The notes beneath the pieces are model-generated. The model had not been told where the DNA came from, searched no databases, and worked only from the letters and a program-made list of their open reading frames with translations. The translations under genes and the position numbers were made by a program. This document shows positions 1 through 5,596 of a stretch of 5,744 nucleotides of DNA, one piece after another. The stretch's first letter is position 1. Each line of letters begins with the position of its first letter. This DNA is from an uncultured Desulfovibrionaceae bacterium (GTDB taxonomy: Bacteria; Desulfobacterota; Desulfovibrionia; Desulfovibrionales; Desulfovibrionaceae), in the NCBI GenBank assembly GCA_947074125.1, contig CAMTOM010000109.1, positions 1 through 5,744 on the forward strand. The letters run 5' to 3'.

Positions 1-335
1 CAGTCTCAACGTTCCGTATCTATTTATAGCATAAAAAACCATTCACCAAAAAAACACATGCAGCCATCTGCACCTTATAGTAAATATCATCATGAATATT
101 ACTGTCAAGCACACCAGACAATCCTGGCAATAACTCCCAAAAAACAAAACTTAGGATCCTCTATAAAGTAACGACTTACCTCTCTCAACACTCCCCCACC
201 TTGCCATATGACGTGAGTCAGGATTGCGACACAATACATTCTATGCTAGCCAGATATGGCTGCTTTGGCGGGAGAAATCTTTCATCAGGCAGAGGCCAGA
301 CCATACAACAATCTACAACCACTATGAAGGCTATC
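1..335. other. Leader/intergenic region upstream of galE
   Basis: No gene is supportable in this stretch. The frame of galE stays open back to a TTG at 201, but the extra 45 residues do not resemble any epimerase N-terminus. On the minus strand a 15-codon reading frame (67 to 20) follows an AAGG, and another frame starting at 42 runs off the left edge; neither is long enough to judge. An imperfect inverted repeat AGTAAATAT / ATATTACT (79-87 and 96-103, one bulged A) abuts a minus-strand TTGACA (108-103), so a promoter firing leftward off the window is possible, but no -10 box stands at 16-18 bp. A short hairpin AGCCA-GATA-TGGCT lies at 248-261. I found no well-spaced promoter for galE. Confidence 0.5.
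326..330 (+). promoter_or_regulatory. Ribosome binding site that fixes the galE start
   Basis: GAAGG lies 5 nt before the ATG at 336. No Shine-Dalgarno-like sequence precedes the in-frame ATG at 324 or the TTG at 201. The protein starting at 336 opens directly with the first beta strand of the Rossmann fold, as GalE proteins normally do. Confidence 0.6.
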
Positions 336-1322
336 ATGAAAGTTCTTGTTACTGGCGGAGCCGGATATATCGGCAGTCACACATGTAAATACCTTGCTCA
401 CCAAGGACATGAGGTTGTTGTGTATGACAACTTGAGCACAGGGCATCGTGAGCTTATTCGCTGGGCTTTGTTTGAGCATGGCGACATTCGTGATCTTGCC
501 AGACTGCGTGCCGTTATTCGAGAGCATCAGCCAGACGGCATTATTCACTTTGCCAGTTCTATTGCCGTTGGAGAGTCTGTTCAGGATCCAGGGAAATATT
601 ATGAAAATAATGTGCTGGGTTCGTTACGCATTATGCAGGCTTTACAGGAAGAGGGAGTCCGCCCTTTGGTGGTTTCTGGCACAGCAGCTGTGTACGGTCT
701 GCCTGAAAGCGTCCCTATAACAGAAAATGTTTCTCTCAGTCCCATCAATCCATACGGTCGCACCAAACTGGTCATGGAATGGATGCTCCAAGACTTTGCG
801 ACAGCACACGCACTGCCCTGGTTTTCATTGCGTTATTTCAATGCAGCAGGAGCTGACCCTGACGGCGAAACAGGTGAATGGCACGATCCTGAAACACATC
901 TCATCCCTAATGTGCTGAGAGCAATCTGCGGTGAGATTCCTGCACTCCGCCTCTTTGGTGATGACTATGACACGCCAGATGGCACTTGTATACGGGATTA
1001 TATCCATGTCCATGATCTCGCATCCGCCCATTCTTTGGCTTTAGAACACCTTCTTGCTGGCAAACCGGCAACAGCCATGAATTTGGGAACAGGAAACGGC
1101 ATCTCTGTAAAAGAAATCCTGGACACAGCTCAAGCAGTCACAGGCAAAAAAGTTCCCTATACTATCGAAGGACGCCGTGCAGGCGATCCTGCCCGCCTCG
1201 TGGCAGACGCAACACAAGCACGACAGATACTGAATTGGACACCCCAGTATACAGGTATTACAGATATTATCGAAACAGCCTGGCGCTGGCACCAAAAAAC
1301 AAAAAGGAAACACTGCACATAA
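336..1322 (+). CDS. galE: UDP-glucose 4-epimerase
   Basis: This 328-residue cytoplasmic enzyme of the extended short-chain dehydrogenase/reductase family interconverts UDP-glucose and UDP-galactose using tightly bound NAD, for the Leloir pathway and for surface-glycan precursors. Visible features: the NAD-binding loop GGAGYIGSH (residues 7-15, G7xxG10xxG13), DNLSTG at 31-36, HFAS at 71-74, SGTAAVYG at 114-121 (Thr116 at the catalytic Ser/Thr position), the YxxxK pair Y140/K144, RYFNAAGADP at 166-175, RDYIHVHDLA at 220-229 and NLGTGNG at 249-255. Length is normal (family about 330). ATG 336 was chosen because GAAGG precedes it and the family N-terminus begins there. By my alignment Leu288 occupies the position of E. 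coli Tyr299, the residue that limits N-acetylated substrates, so specificity for UDP-Glc versus UDP-GlcNAc is not certain. It is the only sugar gene in view, so its glycan partner pathway is unknown. It ends 5 bp from the convergent hypothetical gene. Confidence 0.95.
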   Translation: MKVLVTGGAGYIGSHTCKYLAHQGHEVVVYDNLSTGHRELIRWALFEHGDIRDLARLRAVIREHQPDGIIHFASSIAVGESVQDPGKYYENNVLGSLRIMQALQEEGVRPLVVSGTAAVYGLPESVPITENVSLSPINPYGRTKLVMEWMLQDFATAHALPWFSLRYFNAAGADPDGETGEWHDPETHLIPNVLRAICGEIPALRLFGDDYDTPDGTCIRDYIHVHDLASAHSLALEHLLAGKPATAMNLGTGNGISVKEILDTAQAVTGKKVPYTIEGRRAGDPARLVADATQARQILNWTPQYTGITDIIETAWRWHQKTKRKHCT

Positions 1323-1327
1323 CAGTA

Positions 1328-1693
1328 TTAACTCAAGTGACGCACCCAGGGGGATAATGCAATGCGAACTTTTTCAGGAACCTGAATCTCTTTTCCAGCG
1401 ATAAAGTCTTCCATAATATGCGTTATCCACAATTCAGAGGCAATCATATTTGAAAAATACACATGACTGCCATCAGGAGTAATCCTGAACTGAGCGGATA
1501 TTTCAACTTCACGCCCTCCATGTGGCATGAGTCGAAGGAGAAGACGTTTTTCGACAGTATTTATTGAAATATCATTTACTTTACCATAGCGCTCTAATTG
1601 AGCATTGATAATGGCAAGAATCTTTTCAGATTTGAGCATTGCATTAAAAGCGGCACTCGTTATATTATCTTTTATCGAAGCAAATGAACACAT
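1328..1693 (-). CDS. Conserved-looking hypothetical protein, 121 aa
   Basis: I do not recognise a named family. The product is a small soluble protein with no signal peptide, membrane segment or metal-binding motif, and its only Cys is residue 2. The pattern suggests an alpha/beta fold: a helix around residues 14-37 (ending in AQLERYG), beta strands around 41-55, 61-71 and 76-82, then a helix around 85-99 (SELWITHIMEDFIAG) and a tail with VPEKVRIAL. The alternation of hydrophobic residues and the clean frame argue for a real gene. The start at 1693 is preceded by AAGAGG with a 4-nt spacer; the next Met (residue 19) has no ribosome binding site. It resembles small uncharacterised proteins I associate with Desulfovibrionaceae, which is an impression only. 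It is divergent from the lipoprotein gene and convergent with galE. Function unknown. Confidence 0.8.
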   Translation of the reverse strand: MCSFASIKDNITSAAFNAMLKSEKILAIINAQLERYGKVNDISINTVEKRLLLRLMPHGGREVEISAQFRITPDGSHVYFSNMIASELWITHIMEDFIAGKEIQVPEKVRIALSPWVRHLS

Positions 1694-1711
1694 ATTTCCT
1701 CTTTACTAAAA

Positions 1712-1739
1712 ATTGTAGAAAAACAAACACATACACCAA
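1712..1739 (-). promoter_or_regulatory. Possible promoter of the 121-aa hypothetical gene
   Basis: On the minus strand TTGGTG (1739-1734) and TACAAT (1717-1712) are separated by 16 bp. The -10 matches the sigma70 consensus at 5 of 6 positions but the -35 at only 3 of 6. The predicted start would leave almost no leader before the ribosome binding site at 1703-1698, which weakens the call. Confidence 0.3.
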
Positions 1740-1798
1740 TGGAGACCATCATAGAAAATACTGCATAAAAGTAATGAATACATGTCTGTCAGTGCTAC

Positions 1799-1827
1799 TT
1801 GAAAAAGTACACATCATCTTGTAAAAT
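1799..1827 (+). promoter_or_regulatory. Sigma70-type promoter of the lipoprotein gene
   Basis: TTGAAA (1799-1804) and TAAAAT (1822-1827) each match the consensus at 5 of 6 positions and are exactly 17 bp apart. Transcription would begin near 1834 and leave a leader of about 68 nt before the ATG at 1902. This is the best promoter visible in the window and points towards the lipoprotein gene. Confidence 0.6.
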
Positions 1828-1901
1828 ACAATGCTTTCATGAACATAGAATCATAATTTGCAGCCGTACTATTAAAACTACTTTCCTAGCGGAGAAGAGG
1901 T

Positions 1902-2420
1902 ATGTCCAGAATTTGTCTTCCACTCCTCTGTATACTAAGCATTTTACTCACTTCCTGTGCCTCACGACAAAGCAGCGAGCAAGAAAACGATCCTTCACAA
2001 AATATACTCTCATTCAGCTATCGTACTTCCAGTAAAGATATTAGTGACCACTGGCGCTATCTGCTTTTCCAGCAAGACGATGCCACCGTACTTCAGGCTA
2101 CAGGATATGACAAAAAAGGACAGCCTGTTGTTGTCAATGCTTCCATTCAGGAGCCTGCATTACAAGAGCTTCAAAAAATCATCAAAAAATACGATATGCA
2201 AAAATGGGAAGGATTCCGTCAGGTCGACACAGGTGTTCAGAACGGTGCGAGCTTTGCCCTCGCCATACAATATGAGAATGGAGACAGCATCAATGCTCGT
2301 GGCTACGTGAAAACGCCCCCCAATTATGACAAAGCCAAGGACGCCATGAAAGAATACCTGGCACCGCTCATCAAAAAATATCGCAAGACCTCTACCGCAA
2401 CGCCAGCAACAGAAGAATAA
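1902..2420 (+). CDS. Small uncharacterised lipoprotein, 172 aa
   Basis: This is a secreted, lipid-anchored protein. The N-terminus has Arg3, a hydrophobic core (residues 4-16) and a lipobox LTSC with Cys19 as the predicted lipidated residue. Ala20 at +2 lacks the Asp inner-membrane retention signal, so outer-membrane placement is inferred. The mature domain (about residues 35-160) carries a beta-rich start (LSFSYRTSS...WRYLLF), a helix EPALQELQKIIKKY (84-97), WEGF (102-105), the strand pair SFALAIQYENGDSINARGY (117-135), TPPNY (138-142) and a final helix ending in APLIKKY. This layout of W-x-G-F, then a G-x-x-F-x-L-x-x-x-Y-x-x-G strand, then P-x-x-Y resembles a widespread uncharacterised domain of bacterial envelope proteins that I cannot name with confidence. 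The C-terminal 12 residues are low-complexity Thr/Ala/Glu. GGAG at 1891-1894, 7 nt before the ATG, supports the start. It appears monocistronic. Function unknown. Confidence 0.88.
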   Translation: MSRICLPLLCILSILLTSCASRQSSEQENDPSQNILSFSYRTSSKDISDHWRYLLFQQDDATVLQATGYDKKGQPVVVNASIQEPALQELQKIIKKYDMQKWEGFRQVDTGVQNGASFALAIQYENGDSINARGYVKTPPNYDKAKDAMKEYLAPLIKKYRKTSTATPATEE

Positions 2421-2441
2421 TCTCGTCATCAAATGTGTTTG

Positions 2442-2466
2442 CAGAGGCACCATTTTGGTGCCTCTG
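2442..2466. terminator. Intergenic hairpin between convergent genes
   Basis: CAGAGGCACCA (2442-2452) and TGGTGCCTCTG (2456-2466) form a perfect 11-bp stem closed by a TTT loop, 22 nt after the lipoprotein stop and 91 nt beyond the acyl-CoA synthetase stop. Placement between two converging genes suggests a shared bidirectional terminator or 3'-end stabiliser. Neither side has a proper U-tract (plus side continues TGAGCCAAG), so classic Rho-independent termination is not assured. Confidence 0.65.
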
Positions 2467-2556
2467 TGAGCCAAGAGCACACCTAAAAAATATTCTCACT
2501 ACTTCCACAAAGAGCATCGCCGCAAATTGCATAAGAAAATATCTTAAACATCCTCA

Positions 2557-4197
2557 TCATTTAGCGATAAAAAGCTCTGCAGCCATTTCTCTAAGCTTGT
2601 GCTTTTGTACTTTACCACTCGCGGTAAGAGGGAATTTTTCCAGCACAGCAATATGACGTGGCACTTTGTACCAAGCCAAACGCTTACGGCAAAAGGCACG
2701 TACATCTTCAGCACGTAACGTCCGCCCTGCTTCCAGCAGAAAAAATGCTCCCACCTCTTCACCATAACGATGGCTGGGAACAGCCACCACCTGCACGTCC
2801 TGCACCCCAGGCATCCCCAATAAAAAGCCTTCTACCTCAAGCGGAGAAATATTTTCACCCGCACGAATAATCATGTCTTTTAAGCGACCAGCAATCCGCA
2901 GATAGCCATTTTCATCCAAAACACCCAGATCTCCCGAATGGAGCCAGCCGTTACCATCCAACACTTCAGATGTCTTTTCCGGGGAATTATAATAGCCAAG
3001 CATCACATTATATCCACGACAGCAAACCTCGCCAGCTTCTCCACATGGCAAAGCCATGCCTGTCTGTGGATCAAGAACAACAACCTCAACACCAGGCAAT
3101 GCCCGCCCCACGCTCTCTACACGACACACCTTCGGATCTTTCATACTCGTTTGCGTCATGACAGGAGATGTTTCTGTCAGGCCATAACACATGGACAGCT
3201 CCGGCAGAGGCAGTTCTTCCATAATACGGTGTACCAGCTCTGGGGGGCAGGCAGAACCAGCCAGAACGCCTGTTCGCAACGAGGAAAGATCATAGGAGGG
3301 ACGTGCCCTGTGATGCAAAAGGGTCTGGTACATACTCGGAACACCATAAAGCGATGTGCAGCGCTCTTCAGCTACAGTCCGCATGACCGTTACTGGCGAA
3401 AAGAACTCGACAAGAACCATGGTAACACCATAACAGACACAGGCCATCACCCCGATCACACTGCCATAGCAGTGAAACAAGGGAACAGAAAGGCAGAGGC
3501 GGTCTTGTGGGGAATAGTTGAGATTTTCCCCTATCCCATAGCCATTATTAACAATATTATAATGGGAGAGCATCACACCCTTGGGCATGCTTGTAGTGCC
3601 AGATGTATATTGGATAAGCACAACATCATGTGGCGATACTGTCACGGCACGAGCAGCACAGGCTTCCTGAGAGATTTCGCTCGCACGTTCCTTGAGAATA
3701 TGCAGGGGATACATACCAGCCTGAAGCCCATCCCCGATATAAAATACCCTTTTCAAGTACGGCCAATCTTCAGGAGGGGGCAGATCTCCCATGCCAGAGG
3801 CGGCATCTTTGCGTCCTGGCATTATCGCGTACACGCTTTCACGGAAATCATAATCCCGCACACCCTGTATCGTGCATAGATTTGAACACTCTGAATCAGC
3901 GAGGATAAAGCGAAGTTCCGGCACACGAAGATTGGTATTGATGGTTACCAGCACAGCACCAATGCGTGCTGCAGCAAACATGAGAATGATCCACTCCGGT
4001 ACATTGGTACTCCAAATGGCAATTTTCTCTCCTTTTTGCACGCCAAGCGCCATTAGGCCTCGCGCATAACTATCCACTTCATGCAAAAAGTCTTTCCATG
4101 TGAGGCGCATGCCAGATGCCGGACACACCAGAGCCTCTACCGCTGGAAAACGCTCTGCATTTTCTTCCAAAAGCTGATATAACGTCACTTCCTGCAA
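2557..4197 (-). CDS. AMP-binding acyl-CoA synthetase (medium/long-chain type)
   Basis: This 546-residue enzyme belongs to the ANL adenylating superfamily (acyl-CoA synthetases, NRPS adenylation domains, luciferases). It would convert a carboxylic acid, ATP and CoA to acyl-CoA, AMP and PPi, most likely a fatty or related acid. All core motifs are present: P-loop YTSGTTSMPKG (197-207), PLFHCYG (239-245), YGLTETSP (338-345), GWLHSGDLG (417-425), the hinge GRLKDMIIRAGENISPLEVE (437-456) and the C-terminal PLTASGKVQK (523-532) with catalytic Lys529. Overall it looks like the ACSF2/YngI-type branch rather than acetyl-CoA synthetase, but the substrate cannot be read from sequence. It starts at TTG (4197-4195), since an in-frame TAG lies upstream with no ATG between. 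No beta-oxidation gene adjoins it. A palindrome and TTGACA box in the leader suggest its own regulated promoter. Alternatives are an o-succinylbenzoate-CoA ligase-like or aryl-acid ligase. Confidence 0.92.
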   Translation of the reverse strand: MQEVTLYQLLEENAERFPAVEALVCPASGMRLTWKDFLHEVDSYARGLMALGVQKGEKIAIWSTNVPEWIILMFAAARIGAVLVTINTNLRVPELRFILADSECSNLCTIQGVRDYDFRESVYAIMPGRKDAASGMGDLPPPEDWPYLKRVFYIGDGLQAGMYPLHILKERASEISQEACAARAVTVSPHDVVLIQYTSGTTSMPKGVMLSHYNIVNNGYGIGENLNYSPQDRLCLSVPLFHCYGSVIGVMACVCYGVTMVLVEFFSPVTVMRTVAEERCTSLYGVPSMYQTLLHHRARPSYDLSSLRTGVLAGSACPPELVHRIMEELPLPELSMCYGLTETSPVMTQTSMKDPKVCRVESVGRALPGVEVVVLDPQTGMALPCGEAGEVCCRGYNVMLGYYNSPEKTSEVLDGNGWLHSGDLGVLDENGYLRIAGRLKDMIIRAGENISPLEVEGFLLGMPGVQDVQVVAVPSHRYGEEVGAFFLLEAGRTLRAEDVRAFCRKRLAWYKVPRHIAVLEKFPLTASGKVQKHKLREMAAELFIAK

Positions 4198-4204
4198 AAC
4201 TCTT

Positions 4205-4209
4205 CTCCT
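4205..4209 (-). promoter_or_regulatory. Ribosome binding site that fixes a TTG start
   Basis: AGGAG on the minus strand lies 7 nt before the TTG at 4197. It is the strongest Shine-Dalgarno in the region, and reading upstream in frame meets a TAG at 4227-4225 before any ATG, so TTG is the only plausible start for the acyl-CoA synthetase. Confidence 0.75.
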
Positions 4210-4243
4210 GAAAAACGAGTTATTCTATGTAGTAGTGTGTAGT

Positions 4244-4260
4244 TAAACGTTTACTGTCAA
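4244..4260 (-). promoter_or_regulatory. TTGACA box with adjoining palindrome upstream of the acyl-CoA synthetase
   Basis: A consensus -35 TTGACA (4260-4255, minus) is followed at once by the perfect 10-bp palindrome TAAACGTTTA (4253-4244). No good -10 stands at 17 bp (CACTAC); TACTAC is at 20 bp and TAGAAT at 27 bp. If this is the promoter, the palindrome would lie in the -35/-10 spacer, a usual place for a repressor operator, and the poor -10 would suggest a need for activation. The bound regulator is not identifiable from sequence. Confidence 0.4.
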
Positions 4261-4282
4261 AAGAATAAAACTTCAAGCAGGT

Positions 4283-4320
4283 GAAAAAAAGGATAAGAAA
4301 AAATCCTCACTCTTTTTTTC
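4283..4320. repeat. AT-rich inverted repeat in the acyl-CoA synthetase leader
   Basis: GAAAAAAAG (4283-4291) and CTTTTTTTC (4312-4320) are perfect inverted arms, with GAT / ATC (4292-4294 and 4303-4305) inside them. The arms are mostly A:T pairs and the structure would contain an asymmetric 6-nt bulge, so stability is doubtful. It could be incidental to the poly-A/poly-T composition of this spacer. Confidence 0.3.
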
Positions 4321-4413
4321 AAAATTTTCTGCTATTGCTAATTGCAGCATATTATCTCAATCAATATTATGATTTTACTCACACATATTGCCGCACGTAT
4401 TGTCAATGATTTG

Positions 4414-4443
4414 AAAAAATATACGCTCTTACCAAAAGCACAT
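4414..4443 (-). terminator. Likely Rho-independent terminator of the HxlR gene
   Basis: Directly after the HxlR stop codon the minus strand forms a stem from ATGTGCTTTT (4443-4434) and AAGAGCGTAT (4430-4421), loop GGT. It has 10 pairs including three G-U wobbles, and is followed by A and six T (4419-4414). The stem is not GC-rich, so efficiency may be partial and some read-through into the acyl-CoA synthetase is possible. Confidence 0.5.
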
Positions 4444-4444
4444 G

Positions 4445-4849
4445 CTATTCCTTTTTTGTTATTCCAGAGGATATGAGAGCGTGCTGCTGCTCATACGTGA
4501 GTTGTTCCTTTCCCCATTTCTTTAGTTGCCGCAAGGATGGTTCCAATGCCCTTCCCCGCTCACTAAGCTTATATTCAACCTTGGGAGGAATACAGTCATA
4601 CTGAATCCTCTCTATGAGTCCATTGCCTTCAAGCTCTTTGAGGGATTTACTTAACATCATACTGGTAATACCCACAAGGCTGCGCTGCAATTCATTATAG
4701 CGTACAACATGTGCATCAAACAGTTGCCAGAGTATGGGGAGCTTCCATTTGCCCCCGATTATTTTAACCGCATACAAAAGCGGACATTCCGCACAATAGA
4801 CATTTCCACTTTCAAAGAGTTTTTTTGTCTCTGTTTTCAGTTTTTTCAT
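4445..4849 (-). CDS. HxlR-family winged-helix transcriptional regulator
   Basis: This 134-residue MarR-like DNA-binding protein is of the HxlR (DUF24) family, which act as dimers. The signature region CPLLYAVKIIGGKWKLPILW (residues 22-41) is followed by RYNELQRSLVGITSMMLSKSLKEL (50-73), containing the recognition helix, and by the wing ending in VEYKLSERGRAL (91-102). Cys22 matches the conserved N-terminal Cys used for thiol-based sensing in YodB, HypR and QorR; here Cys19 precedes it to give CAEC, and Cys86 lies in the wing. Length is normal for the family. The start at 4849 has GAGG at 4-nt spacing. The gene is divergent from a flavin oxidoreductase, the arrangement typical of HxlR regulators and their redox targets, so autoregulation and control of that gene from the shared spacer is the natural inference. 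The effector (quinone, aldehyde, disulfide stress or other) is unknown. Confidence 0.93.
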   Translation of the reverse strand: MKKLKTETKKLFESGNVYCAECPLLYAVKIIGGKWKLPILWQLFDAHVVRYNELQRSLVGITSMMLSKSLKELEGNGLIERIQYDCIPPKVEYKLSERGRALEPSLRQLKKWGKEQLTYEQQHALISSGITKKE

Positions 4850-4896
4850 AATGCCTCATAAATGTCACAGCAATGCAGCATATAATGGTAAAAAAC

Positions 4897-4973
4897 ATAA
4901 GTACTTATTAAAAAATTACAGTAAGAAAAAAGTGCGTACTTGTTTTTTTATTAGTATGATGCGTATATATACT
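4897..4973 (+). promoter_or_regulatory. Divergent control region: candidate HxlR operator and oxidoreductase promoter
   Basis: The 156-bp spacer between the HxlR and oxidoreductase genes is very AT-rich. It holds a perfect 12-bp palindrome ATAAGTACTTAT (4897-4908), a second GTACTT (4936-4941) in direct orientation 35 bp downstream, and TTAC-A-GTAA (4916-4924) between them. A plausible plus-strand promoter is TTGTTT (4940-4945) with TATATA (4964-4969) at 18 bp, so the second GTACTT overlaps the -35. TATGAT (4955-4960) and TATACT (4968-4973) are alternative -10 boxes, and a lone TATAAT at 4881-4886 has no -35. I could not place a convincing minus-strand promoter for the HxlR gene. Confidence 0.4.
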
Positions 4974-5005
4974 GTGTCAACCATCTTTAACCATAAGGAA
5001 TATGT

Positions 5006-5596
5006 ATGAATATTATCGCAATAAACGGCAGTCCCAGAAAAAGAAAGAATACGGCAACAGTACTGCAACACGCTCTGGACGGAGCACAATCAGTTTCAGG
5101 CACAGCCGTCACAACAGAACTGGTACAGCTTTATGACCTCACATTTTCTCCATGTCTGAGCTGCTTTGAATGTAAAAAAATTGGTGGCAAACAGTATGGA
5201 CACTGTGCGCTTAATGATGACCTGACGGCACTTTTACAAAAGATAGAAAGCGCAGATGGCATTATTTTCGGCAGCCCCATATACTTTGGAGATCTTAGCG
5301 GCAACATGATATCTTTTATGGAAAGACTCCTCTTCCCCTTCTTTACCTATGATGTGGGATACCCCACAATTGCGCCTAAAAGACTGGAAACAGCTTTCAT
5401 CTATACCATGAACGTCACAAAAGAGATGATGGAAACATACAACTACCAAAACAGATTCGCCACTCGTGAAAGTTTTGTAGAAAAGGTATTTAAAAAACCT
5501 CAGGTTCTTTACGTTAACAATACCTATCAATTCAGTGATTCCTCAACATACCTCTCAACATGCTTTTCCGAAAGCTACAAACGAACTTCCACATAA
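5006..5596 (+). CDS. Flavodoxin-family NAD(P)H-dependent oxidoreductase, C-terminus cut by an in-frame stop
   Basis: This 196-residue cytoplasmic flavoprotein belongs to the NADPH-dependent FMN reductase / iron-sulfur flavoprotein group. The first FMN loop is NGSPRKRKNTATVL (7-20), the cysteine cluster is C50-x2-C53-x2-C56 with Cys67 after GKQYGH, and the second flavin loop is GSPIYFGDLSG (89-99), followed by FMERLLFPFF (104-113) and FIYTMNV (131-137). Related iron-sulfur flavoproteins use a compact C-x2-C-x2-C-x4-7-C cluster for 4Fe-4S; the fourth spacing here is 10, so a cluster is uncertain. AAGGA sits 6 nt before the ATG. The TAA at 5594 falls just before a segment FPKDCQNAFQLG, in the same frame, that looks like the normal family C-terminus, so the protein is either slightly truncated or the gene is starting to decay. 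Substrate unknown; quinone, nitro or azo reduction is plausible. It is probably controlled by the divergent HxlR protein. Confidence 0.88.
   Translation: MNIIAINGSPRKRKNTATVLQHALDGAQSVSGTAVTTELVQLYDLTFSPCLSCFECKKIGGKQYGHCALNDDLTALLQKIESADGIIFGSPIYFGDLSGNMISFMERLLFPFFTYDVGYPTIAPKRLETAFIYTMNVTKEMMETYNYQNRFATRESFVEKVFKKPQVLYVNNTYQFSDSSTYLSTCFSESYKRTST

Noticed and set aside
1..42. Start of a leftward gene (ATG at 42) running off the window
   Set aside because: Only 14 codons are visible and an open run of that length is expected about half the time by chance; the ribosome binding site is weak.
20..67. 15-residue minus-strand leader peptide after AAGG
   Set aside because: It is too short, has no attenuator-type codon run and no terminator follows it in view.
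201..335. N-terminal extension of GalE from an in-frame TTG at 201
   Set aside because: The extra 45 residues have no family resemblance, the TTG has no ribosome binding site, and GAAGG points to the ATG at 336.
1799..2035. Plus-strand 78-codon frame overlapping the lipoprotein start
   Set aside because: It covers the promoter and overlaps the signal peptide in another frame; its composition is not protein-like and its start sits inside the -35 box.
2938..3879. Plus-strand open frame of 313 codons
   Set aside because: It lies wholly antisense within the acyl-CoA synthetase, is rich in His, Cys, Arg and Gln with no domain pattern, and has no proper ribosome binding site.
4198..4444. Small RNA or riboswitch in the acyl-CoA synthetase leader
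   Set aside because: The region is AT-rich with one weak terminator and one A/T-arm repeat; no conserved riboswitch core or T-box motif was recognised.
5594..5596. Stop codon recoding as selenocysteine or pyrrolysine
   Set aside because: The codon is TAA, whereas these residues use TGA and TAG; no downstream recoding hairpin was seen.
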